A stretch of 46,661 bases of DNA, from positions 1 to 46,661 of the forward strand of contig NZ_JACSQZ010000022.1 in assembly GCF_014836325.1 (NCBI RefSeq), in the 5' to 3' direction. The notes beneath the pieces were generated by a model that worked only from the letters and a program-made list of their open reading frames with translations, had not been told where the DNA came from and ran no database searches. The stretch is from Clostridium gallinarum (lineage in GTDB: Bacteria > Bacillota > Clostridia > Clostridiales > Clostridiaceae). A program made the position numbers and the translations under genes. Below, piece by piece: positions 39,057 to 46,661 of this stretch. Within the stretch, counting starts at the first letter, position 1; each line of letters begins with the position of its first letter.

Positions 39057-39231
39057 AGTAATGAAAAATGAAGAATGTATAATGTAGAATTTATGAAAAA
39101 ACTACTAAAGTAGTTTTAAAATATTAAAAAAGTTAGAGGCTGAAAAATAGACTCTAACTTTTTTGTTTTATTAATTTGGACCAAATTACATCCTAAATTA
39201 TCAATTATCCATTACGCATTATCAATTATTA
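39057..39231. repeat. MITE-like repeat, copy 3, longest
   Basis: The left end (39060-39095) carries AATGAAAAATGAAGAATG and TAATGTAGAATTT, matching the outer end of the copy at 34800 in inverted form. The internal hairpin AAAACTAC-TAAA-GTAGTTTT is at 39098-39117, a further terminator hairpin at 39126-39164, and the right end is a series of ATTATCAATTAT-like units to 39231. Confidence 0.5.
39126..39166. terminator. Terminator after modC
   Basis: Perfect 13-bp stem AAAAAAGTTAGAG/CTCTAACTTTTTT (39126-39138 with 39152-39164), giving T-runs on both strands; it serves modABC and the converging amidase-like gene. Confidence 0.9.
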
Positions 39232-40350
39232 ATAGTGTACGTGTACAAGATGAAATTTTATATTACTATTACTCCATCCTAAGTCATAAGGAACTAATAA
39301 CCTATTAGTATTATGACAAGTAACTAGTGGATATCCTTTAGAGTCAAAGCCTGTTACTGTTGAAATATGAGTTATTCGTCCTTTTTTTTCATAGGCAACA
39401 AAGTCACCAGGTCTTAAATTAAAAGCAGCTTTGTATATTTGTTGATATGATCCTTTAGCAATATAAGAAGCTCTACCGCTACTTACCATATAATTTTTAA
39501 ATCCTTGAGCATTTAGCCATGCTTTAGTTCCTTCTTTTCCCGCATAATTCCAAGAAGTATTTTTCTTAAAGCCACCACCTTCAAATAAAATTTGGGAAGC
39601 AAAATTTGCACAATCTCCACCATCAGGATTATGATCTTTATATTTGTTATTATATTTAAATATAAACTCTTCATCTTCAGAAACTCCACAGTATTTATGA
39701 GCATAATCAATTGCATTTTTAATTCTTTCACTAGGAGTGAATTCAGGAGCTTTTTGATTTAATATATATTCTCTAATTTCATCAGATTTTATATTATTCA
39801 TATCTAAAGAGTCAGCAAAGGGATCGGTATACCATTCTTTGGTTATTATATATCTATCATCTTGCTTTTTTAAGTTTAAGTAGTGATTAGTACCTAATCT
39901 GAATTTATTTATAATTTCTGGATTGTCTAAATAATAATAATTAAATTCAGTTGCTACATCGCAAATAACTCCATATAAATTAGGCTCTTTTTCAGCTACT
40001 TTTCTTATTCTTACTATAGACTTTATATCTTTAAATTTAACAGATTGTTTTTCAGACCAGTTAATCAAATATTGTGTCTTTTTAGCTTCGCTTTCATAGG
40101 CCCATAAACTTACCTTTATATCTAAGTCATAGAATCCCTTTAAAAGTTCAGTATCTGTAGATACTATTGCAGCATTTCTTTGGGCAAATAAATTTTCAAG
40201 TAAGTTTTTAAATTCGTTCTTTGTTTCATCAGAAGAATAATCTATTTTATTAGAATTATGCTCATCTTCAAAAGCAAAGCAAAGAGAAAATGGAAGTATT
40301 TTGAAAGTTAGTAAAGCAATTAAGAATATATTTATAAATTTTAATTTCAC
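39229..40350 (-). CDS. Secreted protein with putative amidase domain (Amidase_6)
   Basis: A 373-aa exported protein. The signal peptide spans about 1-26. The middle (about 30-190) has no recognised motif. The C-terminal domain begins NAIDYAHKYCG and has the Cys of GGDCANFASQIL (about 247) and the His of GRITHISTVTGF, the expected Cys-His pair of the Amidase_6 (CHAP/NlpC-like) family. A cell-wall or peptide hydrolase role is likely but unproven. The start is GTG with AAAGGGG upstream on the minus strand. Confidence 0.82.
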   Translation of the reverse strand: MKLKFINIFLIALLTFKILPFSLCFAFEDEHNSNKIDYSSDETKNEFKNLLENLFAQRNAAIVSTDTELLKGFYDLDIKVSLWAYESEAKKTQYLINWSEKQSVKFKDIKSIVRIRKVAEKEPNLYGVICDVATEFNYYYLDNPEIINKFRLGTNHYLNLKKQDDRYIITKEWYTDPFADSLDMNNIKSDEIREYILNQKAPEFTPSERIKNAIDYAHKYCGVSEDEEFIFKYNNKYKDHNPDGGDCANFASQILFEGGGFKKNTSWNYAGKEGTKAWLNAQGFKNYMVSSGRASYIAKGSYQQIYKAAFNLRPGDFVAYEKKGRITHISTVTGFDSKGYPLVTCHNTNRLLVPYDLGWSNSNIKFHLVHVHY

Positions 40351-40499
40351 AAAATTTTTCCCCTTTCATTAAAGTTTATATGTAGTTTGTACTAAAATCA
40401 ATAAATTTATATATAAGTTATAATTATTTAAATAAGATATTTTTAGCAAATTAGTAATTATAAACATATAATAAAAATAATAATTTTTTTAGGATTTAT

Positions 40500-41456
40500 A
40501 TGAAAAGGTTAAATTATTTATATGAAAATGCAAAAGAATTAAAATTTGATGAAGGAGATAATTTAGTTTTTATTTCAGATATTCATAGAGGTGATGGGAC
40601 ATATTCAGATTCTCTCTTACCTAATAAAAATATATATAAAACAGCATTATCTTATTATTATAGGAAGGGATTTACTTATATTGAAGTTGGAGATGGAGAT
40701 GAACTTTGGAAAAATAGAAATTGTAACGATTTAGCATATATATATGATGATATTTTTAAGTTGCTAAATAGGTTTAAAGAAGAAAATAGACTTTATATTA
40801 TATATGGGAATCATGATATAATAAAAAGTAATGATAATTTTTATATTTCTCAGTATAGAAGCTTAAAAAAAGTAGGGGATAGTTATGGAAAAGGATTTTT
40901 AAAATTTATAAAAGACATTGTTTTTTATGAAGGAATTAATTTTAAATATACTCCAATTAATGAAAAGTTTTTAGTAACTCATGGGCATCAAGCTGATTAC
41001 ATGAACTCTAATTATTGGATAATATCTAGATTTCTTGTAAGATATGTATGGAAGTTCTTAAATGGGTTAGCAGGATTTAGAGATCCAACAAGTCCAGCAA
41101 AAAATAACAAAAAGGGAAATAAAGTTGATAGAAAGCTAGAGAAATGGGCTAAGGATAATGGTAAAATGATTATATGTGGACATACTCATAATAGTAGAAT
41201 GCCTGAGTGTAAGGAACCACCATATTTTAATGATGGATGTTGCGTATTACCTTATGCAATAACAGCAATTGAAATAGAAAAAGGAAGAATTTCTTTAGTT
41301 AAATGGAATATAGAGTCTCAGGAATCAGGTGTTTTATGGGTAAGAAGAAAAGTCATAACTGGTCCGAGCAATATAGAAGATTATTTACTATGGGCAAGAG
41401 ATGAAAGAATAAGAATGATAAAAGAAGAAAAAGAAGAGAGAATGAGGAGGAAATAA
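40500..41456 (+). CDS. Metallophosphoesterase
   Basis: A 318-aa binuclear calcineurin-like phosphoesterase. The metal-binding blocks appear in order: SDIHRGD (D27, H29), EVGDGDEL, YGNHD, VTHGHQ and CGHTHNS. The C-terminus is strongly charged (RDERIRMIKEEKEERMRRK). The substrate is unknown; related clostridial proteins are annotated simply as serine/threonine phosphatase family. A short AGGA precedes the ATG. It ends one base before the M19 dipeptidase ATG, so the two are probably co-transcribed. Confidence 0.88.
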   Translation: MKRLNYLYENAKELKFDEGDNLVFISDIHRGDGTYSDSLLPNKNIYKTALSYYYRKGFTYIEVGDGDELWKNRNCNDLAYIYDDIFKLLNRFKEENRLYIIYGNHDIIKSNDNFYISQYRSLKKVGDSYGKGFLKFIKDIVFYEGINFKYTPINEKFLVTHGHQADYMNSNYWIISRFLVRYVWKFLNGLAGFRDPTSPAKNNKKGNKVDRKLEKWAKDNGKMIICGHTHNSRMPECKEPPYFNDGCCVLPYAITAIEIEKGRISLVKWNIESQESGVLWVRRKVITGPSNIEDYLLWARDERIRMIKEEKEERMRRK

Positions 41457-41457
41457 T

Positions 41458-42390
41458 ATGAATTCAATTGATTTACATTGTGATACAGCCAGTAGATTAT
41501 TATATGAAAATTTAAAATTAAAGGAAAGTAAATGTAAGGTTGATATACAAAAATTAAAAAATGCTAATGCAAAGGCACAAGTTTTTGCTCACTTTATAGA
41601 ATTAAATCTTGTAGATGATCCATATAAAGAATTTATTAGGATGTATAATTTTTTTGTGAAAGAATTAAAAGAAAATGAAAATGATATAGAAATAGTTAGA
41701 AATCTGAAAGAATTAGAAGAGGTTAATAATAAGGGGAAAATAGGGGCTTTTTTATCTATTGAAGAAGGTGAAGTTTTACAAGGGAAAGTTGAAAGAGTAA
41801 AAGAAATTTATGATATGGGAGTTAGATTTATAACTTTAACATGGAATTTTAAAAATAGCATAGGATATCCTAATTCGGGTTATAAGTATAAAGATTATGG
41901 ACTAACAGATAAGGGAAAAGAAATAGTACTAGAAATGGAAAAAGTGGGAATTATTCCTGACTGTTCTCATTTATCAGATGGTGGGTTTTATGACTTGGTT
42001 AAAATTTTAAAAAAGCCATTTGTAGCAACTCACTCTAATTCTAGAGCAATTACAGATCATTCAAGAAATTTAACTGATGATATGATAGTTAGTCTTGCAG
42101 ATAAGGGTGGAGTTATGGGATTAAACTTTTGTGCACCGTTTTTAGGAAAGGAAAAAGTATCTTCTATTAATTCCATGATTGCTCATATTAAGCATATAAA
42201 AAATGTTGGAGGAGTAGATGTTTTGGCTTTAGGAACTGATTTTGATGGTATTGAAAATGAAGTTGAAATAAAGAATATAGGCGAAATAGGAATTTTAAGA
42301 GAAATCTTAATTAAGGAAGGCTTTAACAATACAGAAATTGATAAAATCTTTTATGGAAATATAAAAAGAGTACTAAAAGAATGGATGTAA
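41458..42390 (+). CDS. Membrane dipeptidase (peptidase family M19)
   Basis: A 310-aa zinc dipeptidase. DLHCDTASRL (zinc His and Asp), FLSIEEGEVL (bridging Glu), DCSHLSDGGF, ATHSNSRAI and the LGTDFDG segment are the family's metal and active-site blocks in the right order. M19 enzymes cleave dipeptides, including D-containing ones; a cell-wall turnover role is possible. GAGGAGG of the ribosome binding site lies inside the end of the upstream phosphoesterase gene. Confidence 0.92.
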   Translation: MNSIDLHCDTASRLLYENLKLKESKCKVDIQKLKNANAKAQVFAHFIELNLVDDPYKEFIRMYNFFVKELKENENDIEIVRNLKELEEVNNKGKIGAFLSIEEGEVLQGKVERVKEIYDMGVRFITLTWNFKNSIGYPNSGYKYKDYGLTDKGKEIVLEMEKVGIIPDCSHLSDGGFYDLVKILKKPFVATHSNSRAITDHSRNLTDDMIVSLADKGGVMGLNFCAPFLGKEKVSSINSMIAHIKHIKNVGGVDVLALGTDFDGIENEVEIKNIGEIGILREILIKEGFNNTEIDKIFYGNIKRVLKEWM

Positions 42391-42404
42391 ATGAGATAAA
42401 GGAA

Positions 42405-42450
42405 GGAAATTATAAACATTTATAAAAAAGGGTAAAATTTTTATAATTTC
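42405..42450. repeat. Short palindromic repeat, 46 nt (family with 30744-30790)
   Basis: GAAATTATAAA (42406-42416) pairs with TTTATAATTTC (42440-42450) around a 23-nt loop holding AGGGTAA. It lies 28 bp before the dehydrogenase start and may influence its expression. Confidence 0.6.
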
Positions 42451-42478
42451 TAAAAAATAAATAAGCAGGGAGTAGAAA

Positions 42479-43222
42479 ATGGAAAACTTACAAGGAAAAA
42501 TAGCCCTAGTTACTGGTGGTACTAGAGGAATTGGAAAAGCAATAGCATTAGAACTAGCAAAAGAAGGAGCTACAGTTATTGTAAATTATTCTAAGGATGA
42601 TTTAGCAGCGGAAGAAACACTTAAAGAAATTCAGGAAATAGGAGGGTATTCAAGGCTTTATAAGGGTGATATATCAAATTATGAAATATGTAAAAGTATG
42701 ATAGATTTTATAATAAGCAATTTTGGTAAGATAGATATATTAATAAATAATGCAGGTGTATCCTTCAGAGGATTATTTATGGATTTTTCGAAAAAGAACA
42801 TAAATGATATATTTGGGATAAATGTATTAGGAGCTATGTATTTAAGTAAAGAAGTTGTACCTCATATGATTAGTAAAGGAAAAGGAAATATAATTAATAT
42901 TTCCTCTATATGGGGTGAAACTGGAGCATCTTGTGAAGTGCTATACTCAAGTACTAAAGGAGCTATTAATTTATTTACAAAATCTTTAGCAAAGGAATTA
43001 GCACCTATGGGAATAAGAGTAAATGCTATAGCACCAGGAGTAATTGATACAGAAATGAATTCTTTCTTATCAAGGGAAGAAAGAGAGGAATTAGAAGAAG
43101 AAATTCCACTAGGGAGGTTTGGAAGTGCTATAGAAGTAGCTAAAATGATAACTTTTTTATGCAGTGATAAATGCGAATACTTAACTGGACAGATAATAAA
43201 AATAGATGGAGCAATGCTGTGA
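42479..43222 (+). CDS. Short-chain dehydrogenase/reductase (FabG-like)
   Basis: A 247-aa classical SDR. TGGTRGIG binds NAD(P), NNAG is the structural motif, and S-Y-K are seen as SSIWG and YSSTK. The C-terminal YLTGQIIKIDGAML is typical of 3-oxoacyl-ACP reductases. It is outside any fatty-acid cluster, so it may be a FabG paralogue with a different carbonyl substrate. GGGAG precedes the ATG. Confidence 0.88.
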   Translation: MENLQGKIALVTGGTRGIGKAIALELAKEGATVIVNYSKDDLAAEETLKEIQEIGGYSRLYKGDISNYEICKSMIDFIISNFGKIDILINNAGVSFRGLFMDFSKKNINDIFGINVLGAMYLSKEVVPHMISKGKGNIINISSIWGETGASCEVLYSSTKGAINLFTKSLAKELAPMGIRVNAIAPGVIDTEMNSFLSREEREELEEEIPLGRFGSAIEVAKMITFLCSDKCEYLTGQIIKIDGAML

Positions 43223-43238
43223 TATATTGTGAAAACTA

Positions 43239-43310
43239 GACTAGGATACATATTATTTTCAGCCTCCGTCGCTAGCTCCAAGTCGGCTTCATATAATATG
43301 TATCCTAGTC
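43239..43310. repeat. Conserved-loop hairpin repeat, copy A
   Basis: Perfect 18-bp arms (43239-43256 with 43293-43310) enclose a 36-nt loop. Inside the loop AGCC/GGCT (43261-43264 with 43285-43288) forms a further helix, flanking CTCCGTCG and AAGTCG. It lies just after the dehydrogenase stop. The 323-bp gap 43223-43545 consists of this element, a second copy, a fragment and a terminator. Confidence 0.8.
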
Positions 43311-43338
43311 ATATATACAATATAATCGGTGATTTAAG

Positions 43339-43392
43339 ATATATTATTCTCAGACTCCGTCGACAGCTATAAGTCGTCTTCGTATAATATGT
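43339..43392. repeat. Conserved-loop hairpin repeat, copy A2
   Basis: Arms of about 9 bp (ATATTAT at 43341-43347 with ATAATAT at 43384-43390, plus G-T and A-T pairs) enclose a 36-nt loop nearly identical to copy A. The inner helix is AGAC/GTCT (43352-43355 with 43376-43379): one base pair is changed on both sides relative to copy A. Confidence 0.75.
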
Positions 43393-43450
43393 AACAGAGT
43401 TATATAATATAAAAATAGTAGCTGATAAAGAATAATTTAAGATTTGTGGA

Positions 43451-43500
43451 TAAAGATAAGTGGTCTTCATATAATATTAATCACAGTTATAGGTACAATA
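43451..43500. repeat. Truncated conserved-loop repeat, 3' half only
   Basis: TCTTCATATAATATTAATCA and the following CAGTTATA match the 3' half of copy A2 (TCTTCGTATAATATGTAACA, AGTTATA). The 5' half with CTCCGTCG is missing. Confidence 0.5.
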
Positions 43501-43510
43501 TATCTGTATT

Positions 43511-43562
43511 AAAAAGTAAGATAGATGGGATATATAAAAATCCATCTATCTTACTTTTTTTG
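43511..43562. terminator. Strong bidirectional terminator
   Basis: Perfect 18-bp stem (43511-43528 with 43542-43559) with T-runs on both strands. The stop codon of the minus-strand VanZ-like gene lies in its right arm. Confidence 0.92.
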
Positions 43563-43962
43563 TTTTTTTATAGTATTTTTTATAAATGGTTTTTATTGCT
43601 AATATACTTAGTTTAATTAATAAGTATATTAGGAAAAAGTATATAAAACCGTATAGACCGAAGGCTATGTCTGCGAATTCCATATTACCTCTATTGGTAA
43701 TTTTTTGTTGGATTTCTATAGCAAATACTATAACTATCATTACTGTAAATGAATAAATAAAGGAAATTGCAGTAATACTGTATTTTGCTAATTGTTTAAA
43801 AATAAGTTGAGTAAATGCAAATATAATAATTCCTATTAATGCCATAAATATAAAATGAAGTTGTTTATCGTTTAATTGATAACCACCAATACTTACAATA
43901 TCCAATACTTTATCATGTAAATCATTTATAAAACTAGCTGTTAATTTTAATATTTCTACCAT
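43546..43962 (-). CDS. VanZ-like membrane protein
   Basis: A 138-aa protein with about four hydrophobic helices. DKQLHFIFMALIG and the later EIQQKITNRGNMEFADIAFG match the VanZ pattern (DKxxHF...ExxQ...R...DI...G). The C-terminus is lysine-rich. VanZ proteins are of uncertain function, with a role in glycopeptide tolerance known for one member only. CGGAGG precedes the ATG on the minus strand. Confidence 0.7.
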   Translation of the reverse strand: MVEILKLTASFINDLHDKVLDIVSIGGYQLNDKQLHFIFMALIGIIIFAFTQLIFKQLAKYSITAISFIYSFTVMIVIVFAIEIQQKITNRGNMEFADIAFGLYGFIYFFLIYLLIKLSILAIKTIYKKYYKKTKKVR

Positions 43963-44174
43963 AGCTTGTCCTCCGTAATTTATTTATGGTTATTATAGCA
44001 TAAAATAACAATAATTTTAACACTGTGGTATAATATACTATATTGAATTTTAAATAAGATAAGTTTAAGTCTATTGAATTGATAATAAAACTTTATTTTT
44101 ATCAATTTAAAATAGATTACTGATTCTTAATTTTTAACTTGTTGTTTTTATGCAACATAAGAAAGGATATTAAT

Positions 44175-46367
44175 ATGGGAAAAATACTAGTATTAGCAGA
44201 GAAGCCTTCGGTAGGGAGAGATATAGCAAAGGTTTTAAAATCTAATGTAAATAAGGGAGCTTATATTGAAGGAAATAAATATGTTATTACATGGGCTTTA
44301 GGACATTTAGTTGGACTTCAGGATCCAGAAAGCTATGATGAAAAATATAAAACTTGGAGCATGGAAACACTTCCTATGCTACCTAAAAATATGAAGCTTT
44401 CAGTTTTAAAGAAAACATCAAAGCAGTTTTATGAAGTTAAAAAGCTTTTAAATAGAAATGATATAGATGAAATAGTTATTGCAACGGATGCTGGAAGAGA
44501 AGGAGAGCTTGTTGCAAGATGGATAATAGAAAAGGCTGGAGTAAGAAAACCTATAAAAAGACTTTGGATATCTTCTCAAACAGATAAAGCTATTTTAGAT
44601 GGTTTTAAAAACTTAAAATCAGGAAGTGAATATGAAAATTTATATAAGGCTGCAGTTTGTCGTGCAGAGGCAGACTGGATAGTTGGTCTTAACGCTACAA
44701 GAGCCTTAACATGTAAATATAATGCTCAGCTTTCAGCAGGAAGAGTACAATCACCTACATTGGCTATGATAGTAAATAGAGAAGAGGAAATTAAAAACTT
44801 TAAACCAAAGAAGTTTTATACTATAAAGGCTAAAGGTTCTAATATAACTTTAGAGTGGGTAAATAAAGATAATAATTTAAGAATATTTGATGAAGATTAT
44901 GCTAATAAAATAATAAATAAAGTACAAGGGCATGATGGAAAAATAGTTTCCATAGTAGAAAGCCCAAAGAAGAAATTTTCACCAGCTTTATATGATTTAA
45001 CAGAGCTTCAAAGAGATGCAAATAAAATTTGGGGTTATTCTGCAAAGCAAACTTTATCAATAATGCAAAGACTTTATGAAAATCATAAGATATTAACTTA
45101 TCCAAGAACAGATTCAAGATATATATCTACTGACATTGTTTCTACTATACCAGATAGATTAAAGGCAATATCAATTGGTGAATATAGAATGGCAGCATCT
45201 GAAATATTAAAGAAAAAAATTAATGGAAATAAGAGCTTTGTAGATAATAGCAAGGTTAGTGATCACCATGCAATTATTCCAACAGAACAAAAGCCTAATT
45301 TAAGCAATTTAAGTAGTGAAGAAAGACATATATATGATCTTGTTGTTAAGAGATTTTTAAGTGTCCTTATGCCACCTTTTGAATACATTCAAACTAATAT
45401 AAAAGCAGATATTAATGGAGAAAGCTTTATTGCTAAAGGAAAGGTTGTTAAATCTAAGGGCTGGAAGTCTTTATATGATAAAGATTATTCAGAAGATGAT
45501 TCAAATGAAGATGGTGTAAGAGAACAAACTCTACCAAAGCTTAATGAAAAAGATATTATAAAAATAAATAAGATTGAAATGAATACTGGGGAAACTAAAC
45601 CACCTTCAAGATTTAATGAAGGAACTCTTTTATCTGCAATGGAAAATCCTCAAAAGTATGTAAATGTAAATAAGGAAGCAGCTAAAACATTAAATGAAAC
45701 AGGTGGACTTGGGACAGTAGCAACTAGAGCTGATATAATAGAAAAATTATTTAATTCCTTTGTAATTGAAAAAAGAGGAAAAGAAATAGTTCCAACATCA
45801 AAGGGAAAACAACTTATAGACTTAGTGCCTAATGAATTAAAATCACCATTACTTACAGCTAAATGGGAAAAGAAATTGGATGAAATTAGCAAGGGTAAAC
45901 ATAATCCAAATGATTTTATTAAAGAAATGAAAAACTATGCAATTGCCTTAGTAGAAGCAGTTAAAGGAGATAATAGTAAATTTATTCATGATAATAAAAC
46001 AGGTAAAAAGTGTCCTAATTGTGGAAAATACCTTTTAGAAGTTAAGGGTAAAAATGGTGTTATGAATGTTTGTCAAGATAGAGAATGTGGTTATAGAGAA
46101 AGTGTAAGTAGAACAACTAATGCAAGATGTCCTGAATGTAAAAAGAAATTAGAAGTTAGGGGCCAAGGAGAAGGGAAAATATATGTTTGTACAGGAGCAA
46201 ATTGTAACTTTAGAGAAAAGGCTTCTCAATTTGAAAAGAGATTTGATAAAAAGGGTAAAGTAGATAAAAGAGAAGTAAATAATATTATGAAGAAAATGAA
46301 AAAAGAAGCAGAAGACTTTAATAATAATCCTTTTGCAGCACTTCTTAATAAAGATTTTAATAAATAA
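44175..46367 (+). CDS. topB: DNA topoisomerase III
   Basis: A 730-aa type IA topoisomerase that decatenates DNA through a single-strand passage. The TOPRIM domain has LAEKPSVGRDIA and ATDAGREGEL; the active-site tyrosine is in TYPRTDSRYIS (about 309). Two C-terminal zinc ribbons are visible: CPNCGKYLLEV...CQDRECGY and CPECKKKLEV...CTGANCNF. A TTG frame opens at 44139, but AAAGGA is spaced for ATG 44175, the conserved N-terminus. It is closed by a strong terminator. Confidence 0.95.
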   Translation: MGKILVLAEKPSVGRDIAKVLKSNVNKGAYIEGNKYVITWALGHLVGLQDPESYDEKYKTWSMETLPMLPKNMKLSVLKKTSKQFYEVKKLLNRNDIDEIVIATDAGREGELVARWIIEKAGVRKPIKRLWISSQTDKAILDGFKNLKSGSEYENLYKAAVCRAEADWIVGLNATRALTCKYNAQLSAGRVQSPTLAMIVNREEEIKNFKPKKFYTIKAKGSNITLEWVNKDNNLRIFDEDYANKIINKVQGHDGKIVSIVESPKKKFSPALYDLTELQRDANKIWGYSAKQTLSIMQRLYENHKILTYPRTDSRYISTDIVSTIPDRLKAISIGEYRMAASEILKKKINGNKSFVDNSKVSDHHAIIPTEQKPNLSNLSSEERHIYDLVVKRFLSVLMPPFEYIQTNIKADINGESFIAKGKVVKSKGWKSLYDKDYSEDDSNEDGVREQTLPKLNEKDIIKINKIEMNTGETKPPSRFNEGTLLSAMENPQKYVNVNKEAAKTLNETGGLGTVATRADIIEKLFNSFVIEKRGKEIVPTSKGKQLIDLVPNELKSPLLTAKWEKKLDEISKGKHNPNDFIKEMKNYAIALVEAVKGDNSKFIHDNKTGKKCPNCGKYLLEVKGKNGVMNVCQDRECGYRESVSRTTNARCPECKKKLEVRGQGEGKIYVCTGANCNFREKASQFEKRFDKKGKVDKREVNNIMKKMKKEAEDFNNNPFAALLNKDFNK

Positions 46368-46369
46368 GC

Positions 46370-46417
46370 AAAAAAGAACTTATAGAATTAAATTTCAATT
46401 TTATAAGTTCTTTTTTT
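46370..46417 (+). terminator. Intrinsic terminator after topB
   Basis: Perfect 15-bp stem AAAAAAGAACTTATA/TATAAGTTCTTTTTT (46370-46384 with 46402-46416) with a T-run. Confidence 0.93.
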
Positions 46418-46517
46418 ATTTTAGATTTTTAAATAATAATATAGATATCCTTTGCATAGAATTTAATAAAAATAACATAATTATAAAATAGTAATTTTAA
46501 TAAAAGGAGAGGTAATA

Positions 46518-46661
46518 GTGGTAGAGGAATTAGATAAAAAATTAATTATAGATGATGAGTTGTTTTTTATTTTGGGAATAAATAACTTTATTAAAGAATA
46601 TAAAAATGAAAATATTAATTCAAATGATAGTACTTATTTTAAAAGATATTATGATTTAAAA
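46518..46661 (+). CDS. Start of an unknown protein, cut by the window edge
   Basis: The first 48 codons of an open frame: GTG start at 46518 with GGAGAGG (46506-46512) five bases upstream, reading MVEELDKKLIIDDELFFILG and continuing into a lysine/asparagine-rich stretch (NNFIKEYKNENINSNDS). No motif is recognised. The good ribosome binding site and intact frame support a real gene. Confidence 0.6.
   Translation, partial: MVEELDKKLIIDDELFFILGINNFIKEYKNENINSNDSTYFKRYYDLK

Noticed and set aside
42862..43281. Minus-strand 139-codon frame
   Set aside because: It is antisense to the short-chain dehydrogenase and runs into the hairpin repeat; no family resemblance.
43223..43505. CRISPR array interpretation of the repeated hairpins
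   Set aside because: The copies are whole hairpins with irregular spacing and varying arms, without uniform spacers or cas genes.
44060..44130. Imperfect inverted repeat upstream of topB, considered as a further MITE-like copy
   Set aside because: Only a short ATTCTTAATTTTTAA stretch matches the family ends and the arms pair poorly; not enough to call.

Overview
The window is a strongly AT-rich Gram-positive chromosomal segment. Gene content and order (spoVD-like/ftsW-like, ruvAB-queA-tgt-yajC-secDF, apt-rel-dtd-hemZ-hisS-aspS), clostridial-type ferredoxin and EFR1 proteins, a T-box leader and strong AGGAGG-type ribosome binding sites all point to Clostridium sensu stricto (inference from content; no database search was run). 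No rRNA, tRNA, CRISPR array, prophage or intact insertion sequence was seen. Most of the window is housekeeping chromosome.

Layout. 1-70: three hairpins resembling the right end of an IS200/IS605-type element. 176-3572: a class B penicillin-binding protein and its SEDS glycosyltransferase. 3679-7545: ruvA-ruvB-queA-tgt (Holliday-junction processing and queuosine tRNA modification). 7631-10733: yajC, a small membrane protein with a hairpin over its ribosome binding site, and secD-secF. 10872-20205: a degenerate RecJ-like protein, apt, rel, dtd, a metallo-beta-lactamase-fold hydrolase, hemZ, hisS and aspS. 20423-25769: a membrane-anchored MutS-like ATPase, a DUF1294 protein, an amino acid permease, an EFR1 flavodoxin-ferredoxin and an unknown membrane protein. 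25860-28927: an alcohol dehydrogenase and an aldehyde dehydrogenase (minus strand), divergent from a CsoR-family repressor whose copper-binding His is replaced. 28978-30346: promoter, asparagine-type T-box and asnA. 30507-33555: ferredoxin, a split ThrE-type exporter and glyA. 33653-34972: broken frames, xthA and a methyltransferase remnant interrupted by a repeat. 34973-39052: a cell-wall amidase and a molybdate module (HTH-Mop regulator divergent from modABC). 39229-43222: a secreted amidase-like protein, a metallophosphoesterase, an M19 dipeptidase and a short-chain dehydrogenase. 43223-46661: a hairpin-repeat cluster, a VanZ-like protein, topoisomerase III and the start of an unknown gene.

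The least explained material is non-coding. Three dispersed palindromic families occur: (i) about 72-nt hairpins with a conserved GC-rich 35-36-nt loop carried on arms of unrelated sequence that still pair (30805-30877, 43239-43310, 43339-43392, fragment near 43451); (ii) 46-47-nt palindromes with the same arms, the same 23-nt loop length and a shared AGGGTAA (30744-30790, 42405-42450); (iii) MITE-like elements with conserved ends and a variable internal hairpin (8326-8456, 34665-34800, 35694-35784, 39057-39231), one of which appears to interrupt a gene remnant. Family (i) is the best candidate for something undescribed. Among proteins, the RecJ-like pseudoenzyme, the membrane MutS-like ATPase, the CsoR-family repressor beside an aldehyde/alcohol dehydrogenase pair, and the HTH-Mop regulator with a tandem 10-bp repeat at the modA promoter merit follow-up.

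Where a longer upstream reading was possible, starts were chosen by ribosome binding site position; these choices are stated per gene.
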